From assembly GCF_009674775.1 (NCBI RefSeq), contig NZ_WKKE01000003.1, positions 62,001-126,000 on the forward strand: 64,000 bases of DNA, written 5' to 3'. A program made the translations under genes and the position numbers. The notes beneath the pieces were generated by a model. The model made no database searches. It saw nothing but the letters and a program-made list of their open reading frames with translations, and was not told the origin of the DNA. Positions 1 through 8,237 of the stretch are shown piece by piece. The DNA comes from Flavobacterium sp. LC2016-23. GTDB taxonomy: Bacteria > Bacteroidota > Bacteroidia > Flavobacteriales > Flavobacteriaceae. Within the stretch, counting starts at the first letter, position 1, and each line of letters begins with the position of its first letter.

Positions 1-1576
1 CAGAGGAACTACTTCACAACAGACTGTAGTGGTCTGGAACGGGATCAACATCAACTCGCAACTTTTAGGACAGACTGATTTTAATACGATTTCGACCCGT
101 GGTTTTAATTCTGTTGATGTAAAAGCCGGAGGCGGAAGTGTTGTTTACGGAAGCGGTGCCATTGGAGGAACGATACACTTAAACAATGACCTGAAGTTTA
201 CGGATACTTTCAAAAATGATTTTCAGGTTTATTATGGCGAGTTCAATACTTTAAGTGCTGTTTATGGCATTACGGCCGCGACAAAAAAATGGAGTTTCGA
301 TGCCAGTTTTACGCGAAACAGTTCTGACAATGATTTTAAATTTGTGGGTCAGGATGCCCATAACCTTAATGGAGAATATTACAACAATACACTTGATGCC
401 GCAGTGGGTTTTAAAATCAACACCAAAAACAGTATTAAATTTTACAGCGAGATATACGATGGTGAACGTCATTTTTCATTAACCTCACCCAACGCGACCA
501 AAACAAAATATCAGGATTATAATACCCGTAATTTACTAACGTGGAGCAGCGCTTTCAGCAAATTCGCTTCCAATCTGAGACTGGCCTACATTACCGAGCA
601 TTATAATTATTTTGAAGATATCAACAGGGACGGATTTACCTCGGGAGGCGTTAAAAGTTTTATCGGAAAATATGATATTGATTACGAATTGTCTTCAAAA
701 ATCAAAATCAGTACCATTTTAGATTATACCAAAAATGATGGAATTGGCTCCGGAATTGGCCGAAGCAGCCGCGAAATTGGCGGTGCAAGCCTTTTGTGGA
801 AACACAATCTTACCGAAAAATGGAATTATGAAATGAGCGCCAGAAAAGAGGTTTCGGATGTTTATAAAAGTCCGGTGCTGTTTTCCGTGGGCTCGCGCTA
901 TAATTTCTCCGATTTTTATCAGTTAAAATTCAATGTATCCAGAAACTACAGAGTGCCTACCTTCAATGATTTATATTGGGAAGGCAGCGGAAATCCGGAT
1001 TTAAAACCGGAGAGTTCTTACCAGGCAGAAATAGGGAATCAGTTTAGTTACAAGGATTTCCGACTGACGGTAACGGGTTACGGAATGAAAATCAAGGATA
1101 TGATTCGATGGCTGCCTAATAACTCCGGAAACTGGTCACCTGTAAATACGGATAAGGTTACCATCTATGGTGCTGAAGCCCTTTTAGGATGGAAGAAAAA
1201 CTTCAATAAACATACTTTTGATTTTAGCGGAACGTATGGCTACACGGTTTCATTAGATGACATAACAGACAAACAGCTTTTTTATGTTCCTTATCATAAA
1301 CTGACCGGATCACTGTCTTACTATTATAAAAAGTTCTCTGCCTATTATCAGATCATGTATACCGGAGAAATATTTACCACTTCTGATAACAACCCAAAAT
1401 ATATTCTGGATGCCTATAATGTTTCCAATATTGGAGCAGATTATAATTTCAGTAAAAAAAATACTTTCAAAGTTGGTATTAAAGCTGCCAATATCTGGAA
1501 TGAAAAATATGAAGCCCTTCCGAGCCGTTTTATGCCCGGGCGGAATTTAACTATTTATTTAAACCTTAATTATTAA
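1..1576 (+). CDS. TonB-dependent outer-membrane receptor, BtuB-like (5' end outside window)
   Basis: Partial gene: the frame is open from base 2 and the true start lies upstream of the window. The first residues (RGTTSQQTVVVWNGININ) belong to a TonB plug domain, followed by the plug end with a GSGAIGGTIHL segment. The rest is a beta-barrel of alternating aromatic strands ending in an aromatic-rich C-terminus (LTIYLNLNY). Such receptors use TonB/ExbBD energy to import scarce ligands. The ligand is inferred from context: the next gene, 3 nt downstream, is a YncE-like propeller lipoprotein of the BtuG type, and a T9SS surface protein follows, which is an arrangement seen at cobalamin uptake loci of Bacteroidota. 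A siderophore or other cofactor receptor is the alternative. The family call is firm; the B12 ligand is moderately supported. Confidence 0.87.
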   Translation, partial: RGTTSQQTVVVWNGININSQLLGQTDFNTISTRGFNSVDVKAGGGSVVYGSGAIGGTIHLNNDLKFTDTFKNDFQVYYGEFNTLSAVYGITAATKKWSFDASFTRNSSDNDFKFVGQDAHNLNGEYYNNTLDAAVGFKINTKNSIKFYSEIYDGERHFSLTSPNATKTKYQDYNTRNLLTWSSAFSKFASNLRLAYITEHYNYFEDINRDGFTSGGVKSFIGKYDIDYELSSKIKISTILDYTKNDGIGSGIGRSSREIGGASLLWKHNLTEKWNYEMSARKEVSDVYKSPVLFSVGSRYNFSDFYQLKFNVSRNYRVPTFNDLYWEGSGNPDLKPESSYQAEIGNQFSYKDFRLTVTGYGMKIKDMIRWLPNNSGNWSPVNTDKVTIYGAEALLGWKKNFNKHTFDFSGTYGYTVSLDDITDKQLFYVPYHKLTGSLSYYYKKFSAYYQIMYTGEIFTTSDNNPKYILDAYNVSNIGADYNFSKKNTFKVGIKAANIWNEKYEALPSRFMPGRNLTIYLNLNY

Positions 1577-1579
1577 AAC

Positions 1580-2614
1580 ATGAAATTAAAAAATCTTTAT
1601 TTAGGAATTATTGCCGCTACATTTTTATTTGCTTCTTGTAGCAGTAACGATGACACTCCCGAAGTTGAAGTTCCGTTAGGTGCTTATGAAAATGGCGTAT
1701 TCATTTTAAATGAAGGAAATTTTGGAACTCCTAATGCTTCTGTTTCCTATATTTCGAATGATTTGACTACGTTTCAAAACGATATTTTCAAGCTTGTAAA
1801 CCCTTCAATTGTTTTAGGAGATGTAGCGCAGTCCATGACTTTTAGCGGAGAGAAAGCTTTTATTGTAGTAAATAATTCCAATGAAGTTGAAGTAGTAAAT
1901 CGTTATACGTTTAAAAGTTTGGCTACTATTACTACAAAATTAGAAAACCCACGTTACAGTGTTGTTTTAAATGACAAACTGTACGTAACAAATGCTATTT
2001 CTAATGCTGTAACAATTTATGATGCCAAAACGTACGCTTATATCGCTTCCATTTCTGTAGGTAAAACAACAGAGAAAATTGTGGTTGCAAATAATAAACT
2101 TTACGTTATGAATGGTGCTTATGGTTATGGAAATGAAGTAACTGTAATTAATCCTGCAACTAATACCGTTTTGACCACTATAACAGTGGAAGAAGGTATC
2201 AATTCTATCGAAGAAAAAAATGGAAGTGTATATGTATTATGTGGAAATACTGCGAAAAGCAAATTGTTTAAAATTAATACCACTACTGATACGGCAACTT
2301 CTATAGAATCTACCACTTTAAAAGGTGCAGCAAATATGGATATTGATGGAACTAAAATTTATTACACTCAGGACGGAGGCGTATATGCAATGGACCTGAC
2401 CGCTACGGCCTTTAGCACCACTCCTATCTTTACAACGACTTATGTTCAATATTCTACCTTTTACGGATTTGGCGTTATTGACGGGAAAATTTACTCGGGT
2501 AACGCAAACGGATTTACAAAAGACGGAACCGTTACTGTATATTCTCCAACCGGATCGGTATTAAAAACCCTGACTGTTGGTATTGGACCAAACGGTTTTT
2601 ACTCCAATAACTAA
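1580..2614 (+). CDS. DUF5074/YncE-like beta-propeller surface lipoprotein, BtuG-like
   Basis: A 344-residue lipoprotein: the signal peptide ends in FASC with the lipidated Cys at residue 20, followed by SSNDD, an acidic stretch compatible with surface lipoprotein export in Bacteroidota. The body is a series of beta-propeller blades (repeated units such as SVGKTTEKIVVANNKLYVMN and VEEGINSIEEKNGSVYVLC) typical of YncE/DUF5074 proteins. In Bacteroides the related BtuG caps the BtuB receptor and binds cobalamin very tightly. Here the gene starts 3 nt after the receptor, so the two are almost certainly co-transcribed and the proteins likely form a complex. The role in B12 capture is inferred from fold and context; no ligand residues can be read directly. 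Confidence 0.82.
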   Translation: MKLKNLYLGIIAATFLFASCSSNDDTPEVEVPLGAYENGVFILNEGNFGTPNASVSYISNDLTTFQNDIFKLVNPSIVLGDVAQSMTFSGEKAFIVVNNSNEVEVVNRYTFKSLATITTKLENPRYSVVLNDKLYVTNAISNAVTIYDAKTYAYIASISVGKTTEKIVVANNKLYVMNGAYGYGNEVTVINPATNTVLTTITVEEGINSIEEKNGSVYVLCGNTAKSKLFKINTTTDTATSIESTTLKGAANMDIDGTKIYYTQDGGVYAMDLTATAFSTTPIFTTTYVQYSTFYGFGVIDGKIYSGNANGFTKDGTVTVYSPTGSVLKTLTVGIGPNGFYSNN

Positions 2615-2628
2615 TACTACTAACCAGG

Positions 2629-2663
2629 ATACCCTTATAATTGCTATAAGGGTATTTTTTTTT
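2629..2663 (+). terminator. Strong intrinsic terminator-like hairpin inside the receptor operon
   Basis: A perfect 11-bp stem (ATACCCTTATA at 2629-2639 and its complement at 2645-2655) with a 5-nt loop is followed by a run of eight T. It lies between the BtuG-like gene and the T9SS protein gene, only 14 bases before the latter's start. It should end or attenuate transcription from the receptor operon. Confidence 0.8.
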
Positions 2664-2676
2664 AAACTAAACCATT

Positions 2677-3642
2677 ATGATACGAAAATTACTTTTTACT
2701 TTATTATTAACCTCTTCTTTAGCTGAAGCACAATCGTATGCTCCGGCAGCAGGACAGGCAGGAAGTACTGCAATAGCAAAAAGCAGTACTGTTTTTAAAG
2801 GCTGGGCAACCGGAATTAGCGTAGTAAGAGGCCCGCAGGATATTGCGAATCCAACAGGTCCTTTGGCTTCAAGCGGTGATCCGAGTGGTGCATTAGGCGG
2901 AACAAGTACAGGCGTTGTCTGTTTAGGTGATGGTGGAAGCGCAACATTAACTTTTGGCGTGCCAATTGCGAATGGTCCCGGATTTGATTTTGCCGTTTTT
3001 GAAAACGGATTCTCGGATACGTTCCTGGAACTGGCTTTTGTGGAAGTAAGCTCCAATGGGGTGAACTTTTTTAGATTTCCATCGCACAGTGAAACCCAGA
3101 CTACCACTCAAATTGGTGGTTTCGGAGCGGTTGATTGCAGATACATCAACAATTTAGCTGGAAAATATCGTGTGAATTTTGGAACTCCGTTTGATTTATC
3201 TGATGTTCCCAATAATGCTTTGTTAGATAAAAACAATATTACTCATGTACGGGTAATTGATGTTATCGGAACCATTAATCCTTTATACGCTTCTCATGAC
3301 AGTTTTGGAAATATTGTTAATGATCCCTACTCTACTCCTTATGCAACGGGAGGTTTTGATCTGAATGCGGTTGGCGTAATCAATCAGAAAACACTGCTGA
3401 GTGCTAAAAGTTTCGATCTGGCTTCTGTAACACTATATCCAAATCCGACTTCTGACATGGTTTATTTAGATACCGATCAGCAAAGCAGTATTTTGATTTA
3501 TGATATGGGAGGTAATGTTAGAAAAAAGCTTCCTACAGCGCAATACAATGAAGTTAAGGTTTCTGATTTGAATCCCGGAATTTACTTATTCGAAATAACC
3601 ATCGACGAGAAAAAGACAACGAAAAGAATCGTTATAAAATAA
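2677..3642 (+). CDS. T9SS-sorted cell-surface protein of a probable cobalamin uptake locus
   Basis: A 321-residue secreted protein. Residues 1-18 are a signal peptide (cleavage near AEA-QS). The middle contains Gly-rich beta segments (LGGTSTGVVCLGDGGSATL, FDFAVFENGFSDTFLELAFV) that I know only as the central part of conserved surface proteins at B12 loci. The last ~75 residues form a type A C-terminal sorting domain for type IX secretion: YPNPTSD motif, then LNPGIYLFEI and a basic KRIVIK end. It is therefore probably exported and attached to the cell surface. By position it may be a second ligand-binding partner of the upstream receptor, analogous to BtuH, but no sequence feature proves ligand binding. 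A strong hairpin separates it from the preceding gene, so its expression may differ. Confidence 0.75.
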   Translation: MIRKLLFTLLLTSSLAEAQSYAPAAGQAGSTAIAKSSTVFKGWATGISVVRGPQDIANPTGPLASSGDPSGALGGTSTGVVCLGDGGSATLTFGVPIANGPGFDFAVFENGFSDTFLELAFVEVSSNGVNFFRFPSHSETQTTTQIGGFGAVDCRYINNLAGKYRVNFGTPFDLSDVPNNALLDKNNITHVRVIDVIGTINPLYASHDSFGNIVNDPYSTPYATGGFDLNAVGVINQKTLLSAKSFDLASVTLYPNPTSDMVYLDTDQQSSILIYDMGGNVRKKLPTAQYNEVKVSDLNPGIYLFEITIDEKKTTKRIVIK

Positions 3643-3682
3643 TTTTATAGAATTAAGTTTTTTGGATAATTTTATACTACTG

Positions 3683-3712
3683 AAAAAGGCTTTCATTTCT
3701 GAAAGCCTTTTT
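3683..3712. terminator. Bidirectional terminator
   Basis: A perfect 13-bp stem (AAAAAGGCTTTCA / TGAAAGCCTTTTT) with loop TTTC sits between two convergent genes. The A-run and T-run flanks allow it to serve both strands. Confidence 0.88.
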
Positions 3713-3725
3713 AATTTTTTATTCT

Positions 3726-5201
3726 TTATTTTAGTGTTCTTAAAAGTCCTTCCGGAGCTTTATCAACATACATTTGGTTTCTGATACCATTCATGGCCTT
3801 GGCATCTATGAAAGTTTTTAATGCCTTTCCTCTGTCCTGTTGTACTTTTTTGGCGGCAGCACCGGTAATATTTGCAATGGCTGTATTTAATAGTGGCTCA
3901 GAAGGATCTCCTAAAACCCCTAAATTAGCAACATATTCCAGTTGCTCAATGGTTGGTTTAAGACCATCTGTATATTCCCCAAAACCGGCAGCATTCACAA
4001 TTTTAAGAACCAATGGCTGCATGGCATATTTATGATTTGGATTTACTTTGGTTTTTGTAAAGGTTTCCGAATCGTATAATGTAATCGATCCCACATTTTT
4101 CCCAATCGTGTAATCTCCAATCTGCACTACGGTAACATAAGGTGCTAATCCGTTAATAATTAATTCACTTGCAGATGCAGTACCGCTTGTGGTCAGGATA
4201 TATACTTTGCTTAAACGAAGACTGTTTAACGGTTTTCCGTCAATATTATCTACGAATCTATTGTTTAAGGATTCAGCATCCTCTGTTTCAAAATAAGCAT
4301 TAACCTTAGCGTTCCATTTTTCCTTGGCAAAAATCTGGTCTTTAAATTGTCCTGTAATCATACTCGCCAAACGTGTAGCAGTCTGAACCGATCCTCCACC
4401 ATTGTAGCGTAAATCCAGAATAAAATCTGTAACTCCCTGTCCTGCCAATTGTCCAAAAGCATCATTGAGTTGTGTATCATAATTGGCGTAAAACCCATTA
4501 TACATCATATAACCAATTTTATGACTTCCGGAAACAATGACCTTATTAATCAAAATTGGATTTTCATCCAAAGTAGTTTTAACCAGAGAAACTGTTTTTC
4601 CGTTCGTCTCTATTGTACTTCCGTTATATTGTGCTAAATTCAACGTATAACTTTCGGCATTCAAAAGAAGTTGTTTATAATTGGAAACGGTCAATTGAGT
4701 TCCATTCACTCCTGTAAAAAGATCTCCTCGTTTTATATTTTTGGTTGAAGCGTCTGAATTTGGAATAATATAACGTACATAACCGACCAGGTCTGTGGAG
4801 CTTCCCGGCTTATAACTCAGTCTAAAGTCAACACCGTCGTTTTTAGTAGTCCCCTGAAGTTCCTGCTCTAGAACCGTATAGTCGGAAACAATCCAGCTAA
4901 AACGATCTATAGCCTCTCCTTTTGGAAATTTACTGCTGGGTTTATTCAATAAACTTTCAAATAAATTTTCAGGTTCAGAATATCCTGCTAAAAAAGAATT
5001 CAAAGCTTCCTGATTACTAAAGCGATCATCAGCTAAATTGGGAACATCAGCTTGCCACAAATAAAACTGATTCAGCCCTTTCCAGATAAAATCATTTATC
5101 TGTAAATCTGCCGGAGAATCAACATCATCCTGATCTTCACAAGATTGCAAAGAAAAAGCAAGTAAAAGTAATAACAAAAAACTTCGTACTATTGTTTTCA
5201 T
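3726..5201 (-). CDS. S41 family C-terminal processing peptidase, lipoprotein
   Basis: A 491-residue lipoprotein: the signal peptide ends in LQSC (Cys 21), followed by acidic residues (EDQDD). The S41 core is clear: DFILDLRYNGGG, then the nucleophile region TSGTASASE near residue 343 and IGDYTIGKNVGS near residue 365, supplying the Ser-Lys dyad of tail-specific proteases. A PDZ-like segment (RGDLFTGVNGTQLT) precedes the core. Family members cleave the C-terminal tails of envelope or surface proteins. Lipidation places this one in the periplasm or on the outer membrane. It stands alone between convergent and divergent neighbours. Substrate unknown. Confidence 0.9.
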   Translation of the reverse strand: MKTIVRSFLLLLLLAFSLQSCEDQDDVDSPADLQINDFIWKGLNQFYLWQADVPNLADDRFSNQEALNSFLAGYSEPENLFESLLNKPSSKFPKGEAIDRFSWIVSDYTVLEQELQGTTKNDGVDFRLSYKPGSSTDLVGYVRYIIPNSDASTKNIKRGDLFTGVNGTQLTVSNYKQLLLNAESYTLNLAQYNGSTIETNGKTVSLVKTTLDENPILINKVIVSGSHKIGYMMYNGFYANYDTQLNDAFGQLAGQGVTDFILDLRYNGGGSVQTATRLASMITGQFKDQIFAKEKWNAKVNAYFETEDAESLNNRFVDNIDGKPLNSLRLSKVYILTTSGTASASELIINGLAPYVTVVQIGDYTIGKNVGSITLYDSETFTKTKVNPNHKYAMQPLVLKIVNAAGFGEYTDGLKPTIEQLEYVANLGVLGDPSEPLLNTAIANITGAAAKKVQQDRGKALKTFIDAKAMNGIRNQMYVDKAPEGLLRTLK

Positions 5202-5311
5202 AAAGTGGTATTTATAACAGTATTAACGTAAAAATAGTATCTTTAGTTTTAACTCTAATACATTATATCTCTTTTTTTTAATATTTTTTTAATATTTTTT
5301 TTGAAGTTGAT

Positions 5312-5339
5312 TGTAACAAAAAGAATTGTGCCTCGTCTT
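5312..5339 (+). promoter_or_regulatory. Candidate ECF-sigma (autoregulatory) promoter
   Basis: The motif TGTAAC (5312-5317), 16 nt, then CGTC (5334-5337) lies about 35 bases before the ECF sigma gene. There is no TANNTTTG housekeeping element here. An AAC-type -35 box with a CGTC-type -10 box is characteristic of ECF sigma factors, so autoregulation is likely. This is inferred from motif and position only. Confidence 0.5.
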
Positions 5340-5372
5340 CCTTATATATAAGCTAACAAATAACCTTGATTT

Positions 5373-5882
5373 ATGAATCAGATTGTTTTCATGGAATTAA
5401 TAAATCCTTTCAGGGACAAAGTTTTTCGTCTGGCCAAAAGATTGCTTACCAGTACGGAAGAAGCAGAAGATGCCACTCAGGAAGTAATCGTTAAATTATG
5501 GAATAAAAAAGAGAATCTGGAAGCTTATAACAGCGTTGAAGCACTGGCGATGACCATGACCAAAAATTATTGCCTGGATCAGTTAAAATCTAAAAGAGCA
5601 GGAAATCTGCAGATTGTACACAACAATTTTACAGACCGTCAGCCTCAGTTAGATAAAAAACTGGAAGATGCAGACAGTTTAGAATGGGTAGAAAAAATTA
5701 TAAGCCAACTGCCCGAACAATTACAAATATTAATTCAGCTACGCGATGTTGAACAATATGAATTTGATGAAATTGCGAAAATTGTCAATATGAATGAAAC
5801 GGCTATCCGGGTAGCCCTTTCGAGAGCGAGAAAAAAAATCAGAGAATCAATGCTTAATACACACCGTTATGGAATTAAATAA
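5373..5882 (+). CDS. ECF-type RNA polymerase sigma factor
   Basis: A 169-residue sigma-70 family protein of ECF size. Region 2 is at residues ~8-75 (INPFRDKVFRLAKRLL, then EEAEDATQEVIVKLW, the core-binding signature). Region 4 is at ~105-160 (LPEQLQILIQLRDVEQYEFDEIA..., helix-turn-helix ending in ALSRARKKIRE). There is no region 3, as expected. The start ATG at 5373 is preferred; an internal ATG at 5391 is possible. It is the first gene of an operon with an overlapping anti-sigma-like membrane protein (14-nt overlap) and two DUF4252 proteins. A candidate ECF promoter lies upstream. Confidence 0.92.
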   Translation: MNQIVFMELINPFRDKVFRLAKRLLTSTEEAEDATQEVIVKLWNKKENLEAYNSVEALAMTMTKNYCLDQLKSKRAGNLQIVHNNFTDRQPQLDKKLEDADSLEWVEKIISQLPEQLQILIQLRDVEQYEFDEIAKIVNMNETAIRVALSRARKKIRESMLNTHRYGIK

Positions 5883-6327
5883 AATAGAAAATATATTAGA
5901 AAAATACTTTCAGGGAGAAACAACTATTGCCGAAGAGAACGAATTAAAAGAATATTTCTCTTCACCGGATGTTGCGCAGCATCTGGAACAATACAAACCT
6001 ATGTTTGGTTATTTCTCTCAGGTAAAAGAACAAAAATCGACGCAGGAAATTCCACTACAAACTAAAAAACGAAATGTGGCGTGGTTATCGATTGCAGCAT
6101 CCTTTGTTGTTTTACTGGGAATAGGAACCTACTTTTTTGTGAGCGAAAAAAATGAACCTTCGGTTGTAGCGCAATCAGAATTAGGAACCTACGACAATCC
6201 TGAAGAAGCCCTTGCGGCAACGCAAAAAGCTTTAGCCCTATTGTCAAACAATGTGAATGTAGGTATCGGAAGTGTACAATACATTAAGGAATACGAACAA
6301 TCAAAAAACAAAATTTTTAAACAATAA
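5869..6327 (+). CDS. Single-pass membrane protein, probable anti-sigma factor
   Basis: 152 residues with a cytoplasmic helical N-terminus (MELNKIENILEKYFQGETT, a start common in Bacteroidota anti-sigma-like proteins), one transmembrane helix at ~70-90 (WLSIAASFVVLLGIGTYFFV), and a periplasmic C-terminal part. It overlaps the ECF sigma gene by 14 nt, which implies translational coupling and a 1:1 partnership. Most likely it holds the sigma factor at the membrane until an envelope signal arrives. No zinc-binding HxxxCxxC anti-sigma motif is present. Function is inferred from gene order and topology, not from a recognised domain. Confidence 0.72.
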   Translation: MELNKIENILEKYFQGETTIAEENELKEYFSSPDVAQHLEQYKPMFGYFSQVKEQKSTQEIPLQTKKRNVAWLSIAASFVVLLGIGTYFFVSEKNEPSVVAQSELGTYDNPEEALAATQKALALLSNNVNVGIGSVQYIKEYEQSKNKIFKQ

Positions 6328-6342
6328 ATAAAATTTAACACA

Positions 6343-6870
6343 ATGAAAAATTTCATCATAACACTAGTTTTCACCTTGGTTACTACTATTTTTTACGGAC
6401 AGGGCGCTTTTGACAAATTCGACGGTCAGGACGATGTAACATCCGTAATTGTAAACAAAAAAATGTTCGATTTAATGAGCAAAGTAAAAGTGGATGCAAC
6501 CGACAAAGAGACACAGCAATACATTAAACTGATTAAAAAATTAGACTATTTGAAAGTGTTTACCACTAAAAACCCTAAAGTTGAAGCAGAAATGAAAGCT
6601 TCTGCAGAAAAATATATTAAAACGGCTGGTTTAGAAGAGCTAATGCGCGTAAACGATAGCGGTAAAAACATCAAAATATTAGTAAAATCAGGTGCCAGCG
6701 ACACGCAGGTAAAAGAATTGCTGATGTTTATTGACGGAGCCAAAAATGAAGAATCGGTTTTATTATCGCTTACCGGTAATTTTGACTTAAACGAAATCTC
6801 GGTATTAACAGACAAAATGCAGCTTCCGGGCGGTTCTGACCTGAAAAAAGCCTCTAAAAGCAAAAAATAA
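6343..6870 (+). CDS. DUF4252 domain-containing exported protein
   Basis: 175 residues, with a signal peptide at residues 1-20 (ending in FYGQG) and no lipobox. The body matches the DUF4252 type: an N-terminal VTSVIVNKKMFDLM segment, a central KLDYLKVFTT strand and a C-terminal LSLTGNFDLNEIS strand. The C-terminus is Lys-rich. It follows the anti-sigma-like gene by 15 nt and precedes a second DUF4252 gene by 1 nt. DUF4252 proteins of unknown function are often found with ECF sigma genes in Bacteroidota. They may be envelope-stress sensors or the main output of the sigma factor. Confidence 0.82.
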   Translation: MKNFIITLVFTLVTTIFYGQGAFDKFDGQDDVTSVIVNKKMFDLMSKVKVDATDKETQQYIKLIKKLDYLKVFTTKNPKVEAEMKASAEKYIKTAGLEELMRVNDSGKNIKILVKSGASDTQVKELLMFIDGAKNEESVLLSLTGNFDLNEISVLTDKMQLPGGSDLKKASKSKK

Positions 6871-6871
6871 G

Positions 6872-7408
6872 ATGAAAATAAGCCTATTTACCTCAGCCCT
6901 TTTAGCTTTACTGACTTTGATAAGTTGTGAATCTAAACCTTCATTGCAAAAATATTTTGTAGAAAATACAGATAACAAAAATTTTATTGCACTTGACGTG
7001 TCCCCTTCTATTTTGAATTTAGATAAAGCAAAATTATCTGCCGCTCAAACCGAAGCCCTAAACTCTTTTGACAAGATGAATATTCTTGCCTTTAAAGCAA
7101 ATGCAACAAATGCATTAGAGTTTGACACGGAAAGAGCTAAAGTGAAAGCAATCTTAAAAGACCCAAAATATCAGGAATTAATGAAGTTTGGTTCGGGTAA
7201 AGAAGGTGCATCAATAAGTTATGTCGGTACAGATGAAAACATTGAAGAATTTGTAGTTTTCGTTAACAAAAAAGAAAACGGATTTGCAGTAGTACGTGTT
7301 CTGGGAAAAGATATGAATCCGAATAATATCATGACCTTAATGAGTGTTTTAAAACAATCCAAAATCGACATGGAGCAGCTAAAACCATTGCAGCAATTCA
7401 TTAAATAA
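6872..7408 (+). CDS. DUF4252-family lipoprotein
   Basis: 178 residues, with a signal peptide ending in LISC (lipid Cys at residue 19). Segments FDKMNILAFKANATN and ENIEEFVVFVNKKENGFAVVRVLGKDM correspond to the two conserved strands of DUF4252, so it is a diverged paralogue of the gene 1 nt upstream. It is the last gene of the ECF operon and is followed by a terminator. One copy is a soluble periplasmic protein and this one is lipid-anchored, so the two may act together at the membrane. Function unknown. Confidence 0.78.
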   Translation: MKISLFTSALLALLTLISCESKPSLQKYFVENTDNKNFIALDVSPSILNLDKAKLSAAQTEALNSFDKMNILAFKANATNALEFDTERAKVKAILKDPKYQELMKFGSGKEGASISYVGTDENIEEFVVFVNKKENGFAVVRVLGKDMNPNNIMTLMSVLKQSKIDMEQLKPLQQFIK

Positions 7409-7424
7409 CAACCTTACTTTAAGC

Positions 7425-7453
7425 AAAAAAGCCTCTTATATGGGGCTTTTTTT
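7425..7453. terminator. Terminator of the ECF operon
   Basis: An 11-bp stem (AAAAAAGCCTC / GGGGCTTTTTT, one G-U pair) with a 6-nt loop and flanking T-run lies 17 nt after the last DUF4252 gene. Confidence 0.8.
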
Positions 7454-7502
7454 GTTTCTGAAAATTAAACAGATTATTCGTCACAATTCTTTTGAATTTA
7501 AT

Positions 7503-7532
7503 TTTGAAGTGAACTTAATTTAGTTACATTTG
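7503..7532 (+). promoter_or_regulatory. Bacteroidota-type promoter
   Basis: TTG at 7503-7505 (-33 element), a 19-nt spacer and TACATTTG at 7525-7532 (-7 element) match the Bacteroidota consensus. It stands 16 nt before the TTG start of the following gene. Confidence 0.75.
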
Positions 7533-7548
7533 AAAAAAATAAATAACA

Positions 7549-8223
7549 TTGAAAAAAATATTTAAAATTCTTTTAACGCTGCTTTTTGCCTTTATAGGAT
7601 TTCTTTTACTCTACGTACTAGTAGCATATGCACTTTCAAAAATTACAATTGCCAAAGAAGAAAACACAAAACCTGAAGTTGAAATTTTCATTCTCACCAA
7701 TGGCGTCCACACCGATATTGTAATGCCTGTCAAAAATGATCAGACAGACTGGAGCAAACAAATTCAATTTAAAAACACCAAAGCCGCTGACTCCACTTAT
7801 AAATACATTGCTATGGGCTGGGGCGACAAAGGATTTTACTTAGAAACTCCGGAATGGTCCGATTTGAAAGCTTCTGTTGCTTTTAAGGCAGCAACCGGAT
7901 TAAGCACCACTGCCATTCATGCGACATATTACAAACAGATGCGACTGGGTGAAGACTGCAAATCAATAATGATTAGCAAAGAACAATACGATCGTCTTAT
8001 CAACTATATTCACAATAGTTTTCAAAAAGACGCATCCGGCAATTATATGCCCATAAAAACCAATGCCAATTACAGCAAAACCGACGCCTTTTACGAGGCC
8101 ACCGGAAGCTATAGTTTATTTCACACCTGCAATAGCTGGGCCAATAGCGCTTTGAAAGCAAGCGGGCAAAAATGCTGCTTCTGGACGGCCACGGATTCCG
8201 GAATTTTTTCGAAATACAAATAA
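7549..8223 (+). CDS. DUF2459/TIGR02117 family membrane-anchored protein
   Basis: 224 residues starting at TTG (KKIFKILLTLLFAF...). One N-terminal transmembrane helix (residues ~5-30) is followed by a periplasmic domain. The conserved motifs NGVHTDIVMP (near residue 50) and HTCNSWAN (near residue 195) mark the DUF2459 family, whose His and Cys residues suggest a hydrolase-like site, although the activity has not been established to my knowledge. The MGWGDKGFYLETP segment is also typical. The start is supported by a promoter 16 nt upstream and the lack of a nearby ATG. Probably co-transcribed with the YiaA-like gene 14 nt downstream. Confidence 0.8.
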   Translation: MKKIFKILLTLLFAFIGFLLLYVLVAYALSKITIAKEENTKPEVEIFILTNGVHTDIVMPVKNDQTDWSKQIQFKNTKAADSTYKYIAMGWGDKGFYLETPEWSDLKASVAFKAATGLSTTAIHATYYKQMRLGEDCKSIMISKEQYDRLINYIHNSFQKDASGNYMPIKTNANYSKTDAFYEATGSYSLFHTCNSWANSALKASGQKCCFWTATDSGIFSKYK

Positions 8224-8237
8224 AATCAATATAAAAC

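Noticed and set aside
2667..3107. 146-codon open frame on the minus strand opposite the T9SS gene
   Set aside because: Shadow of the real plus-strand gene, which has a signal peptide and sorting domain. The antisense product is Pro/Ser-rich without family features.
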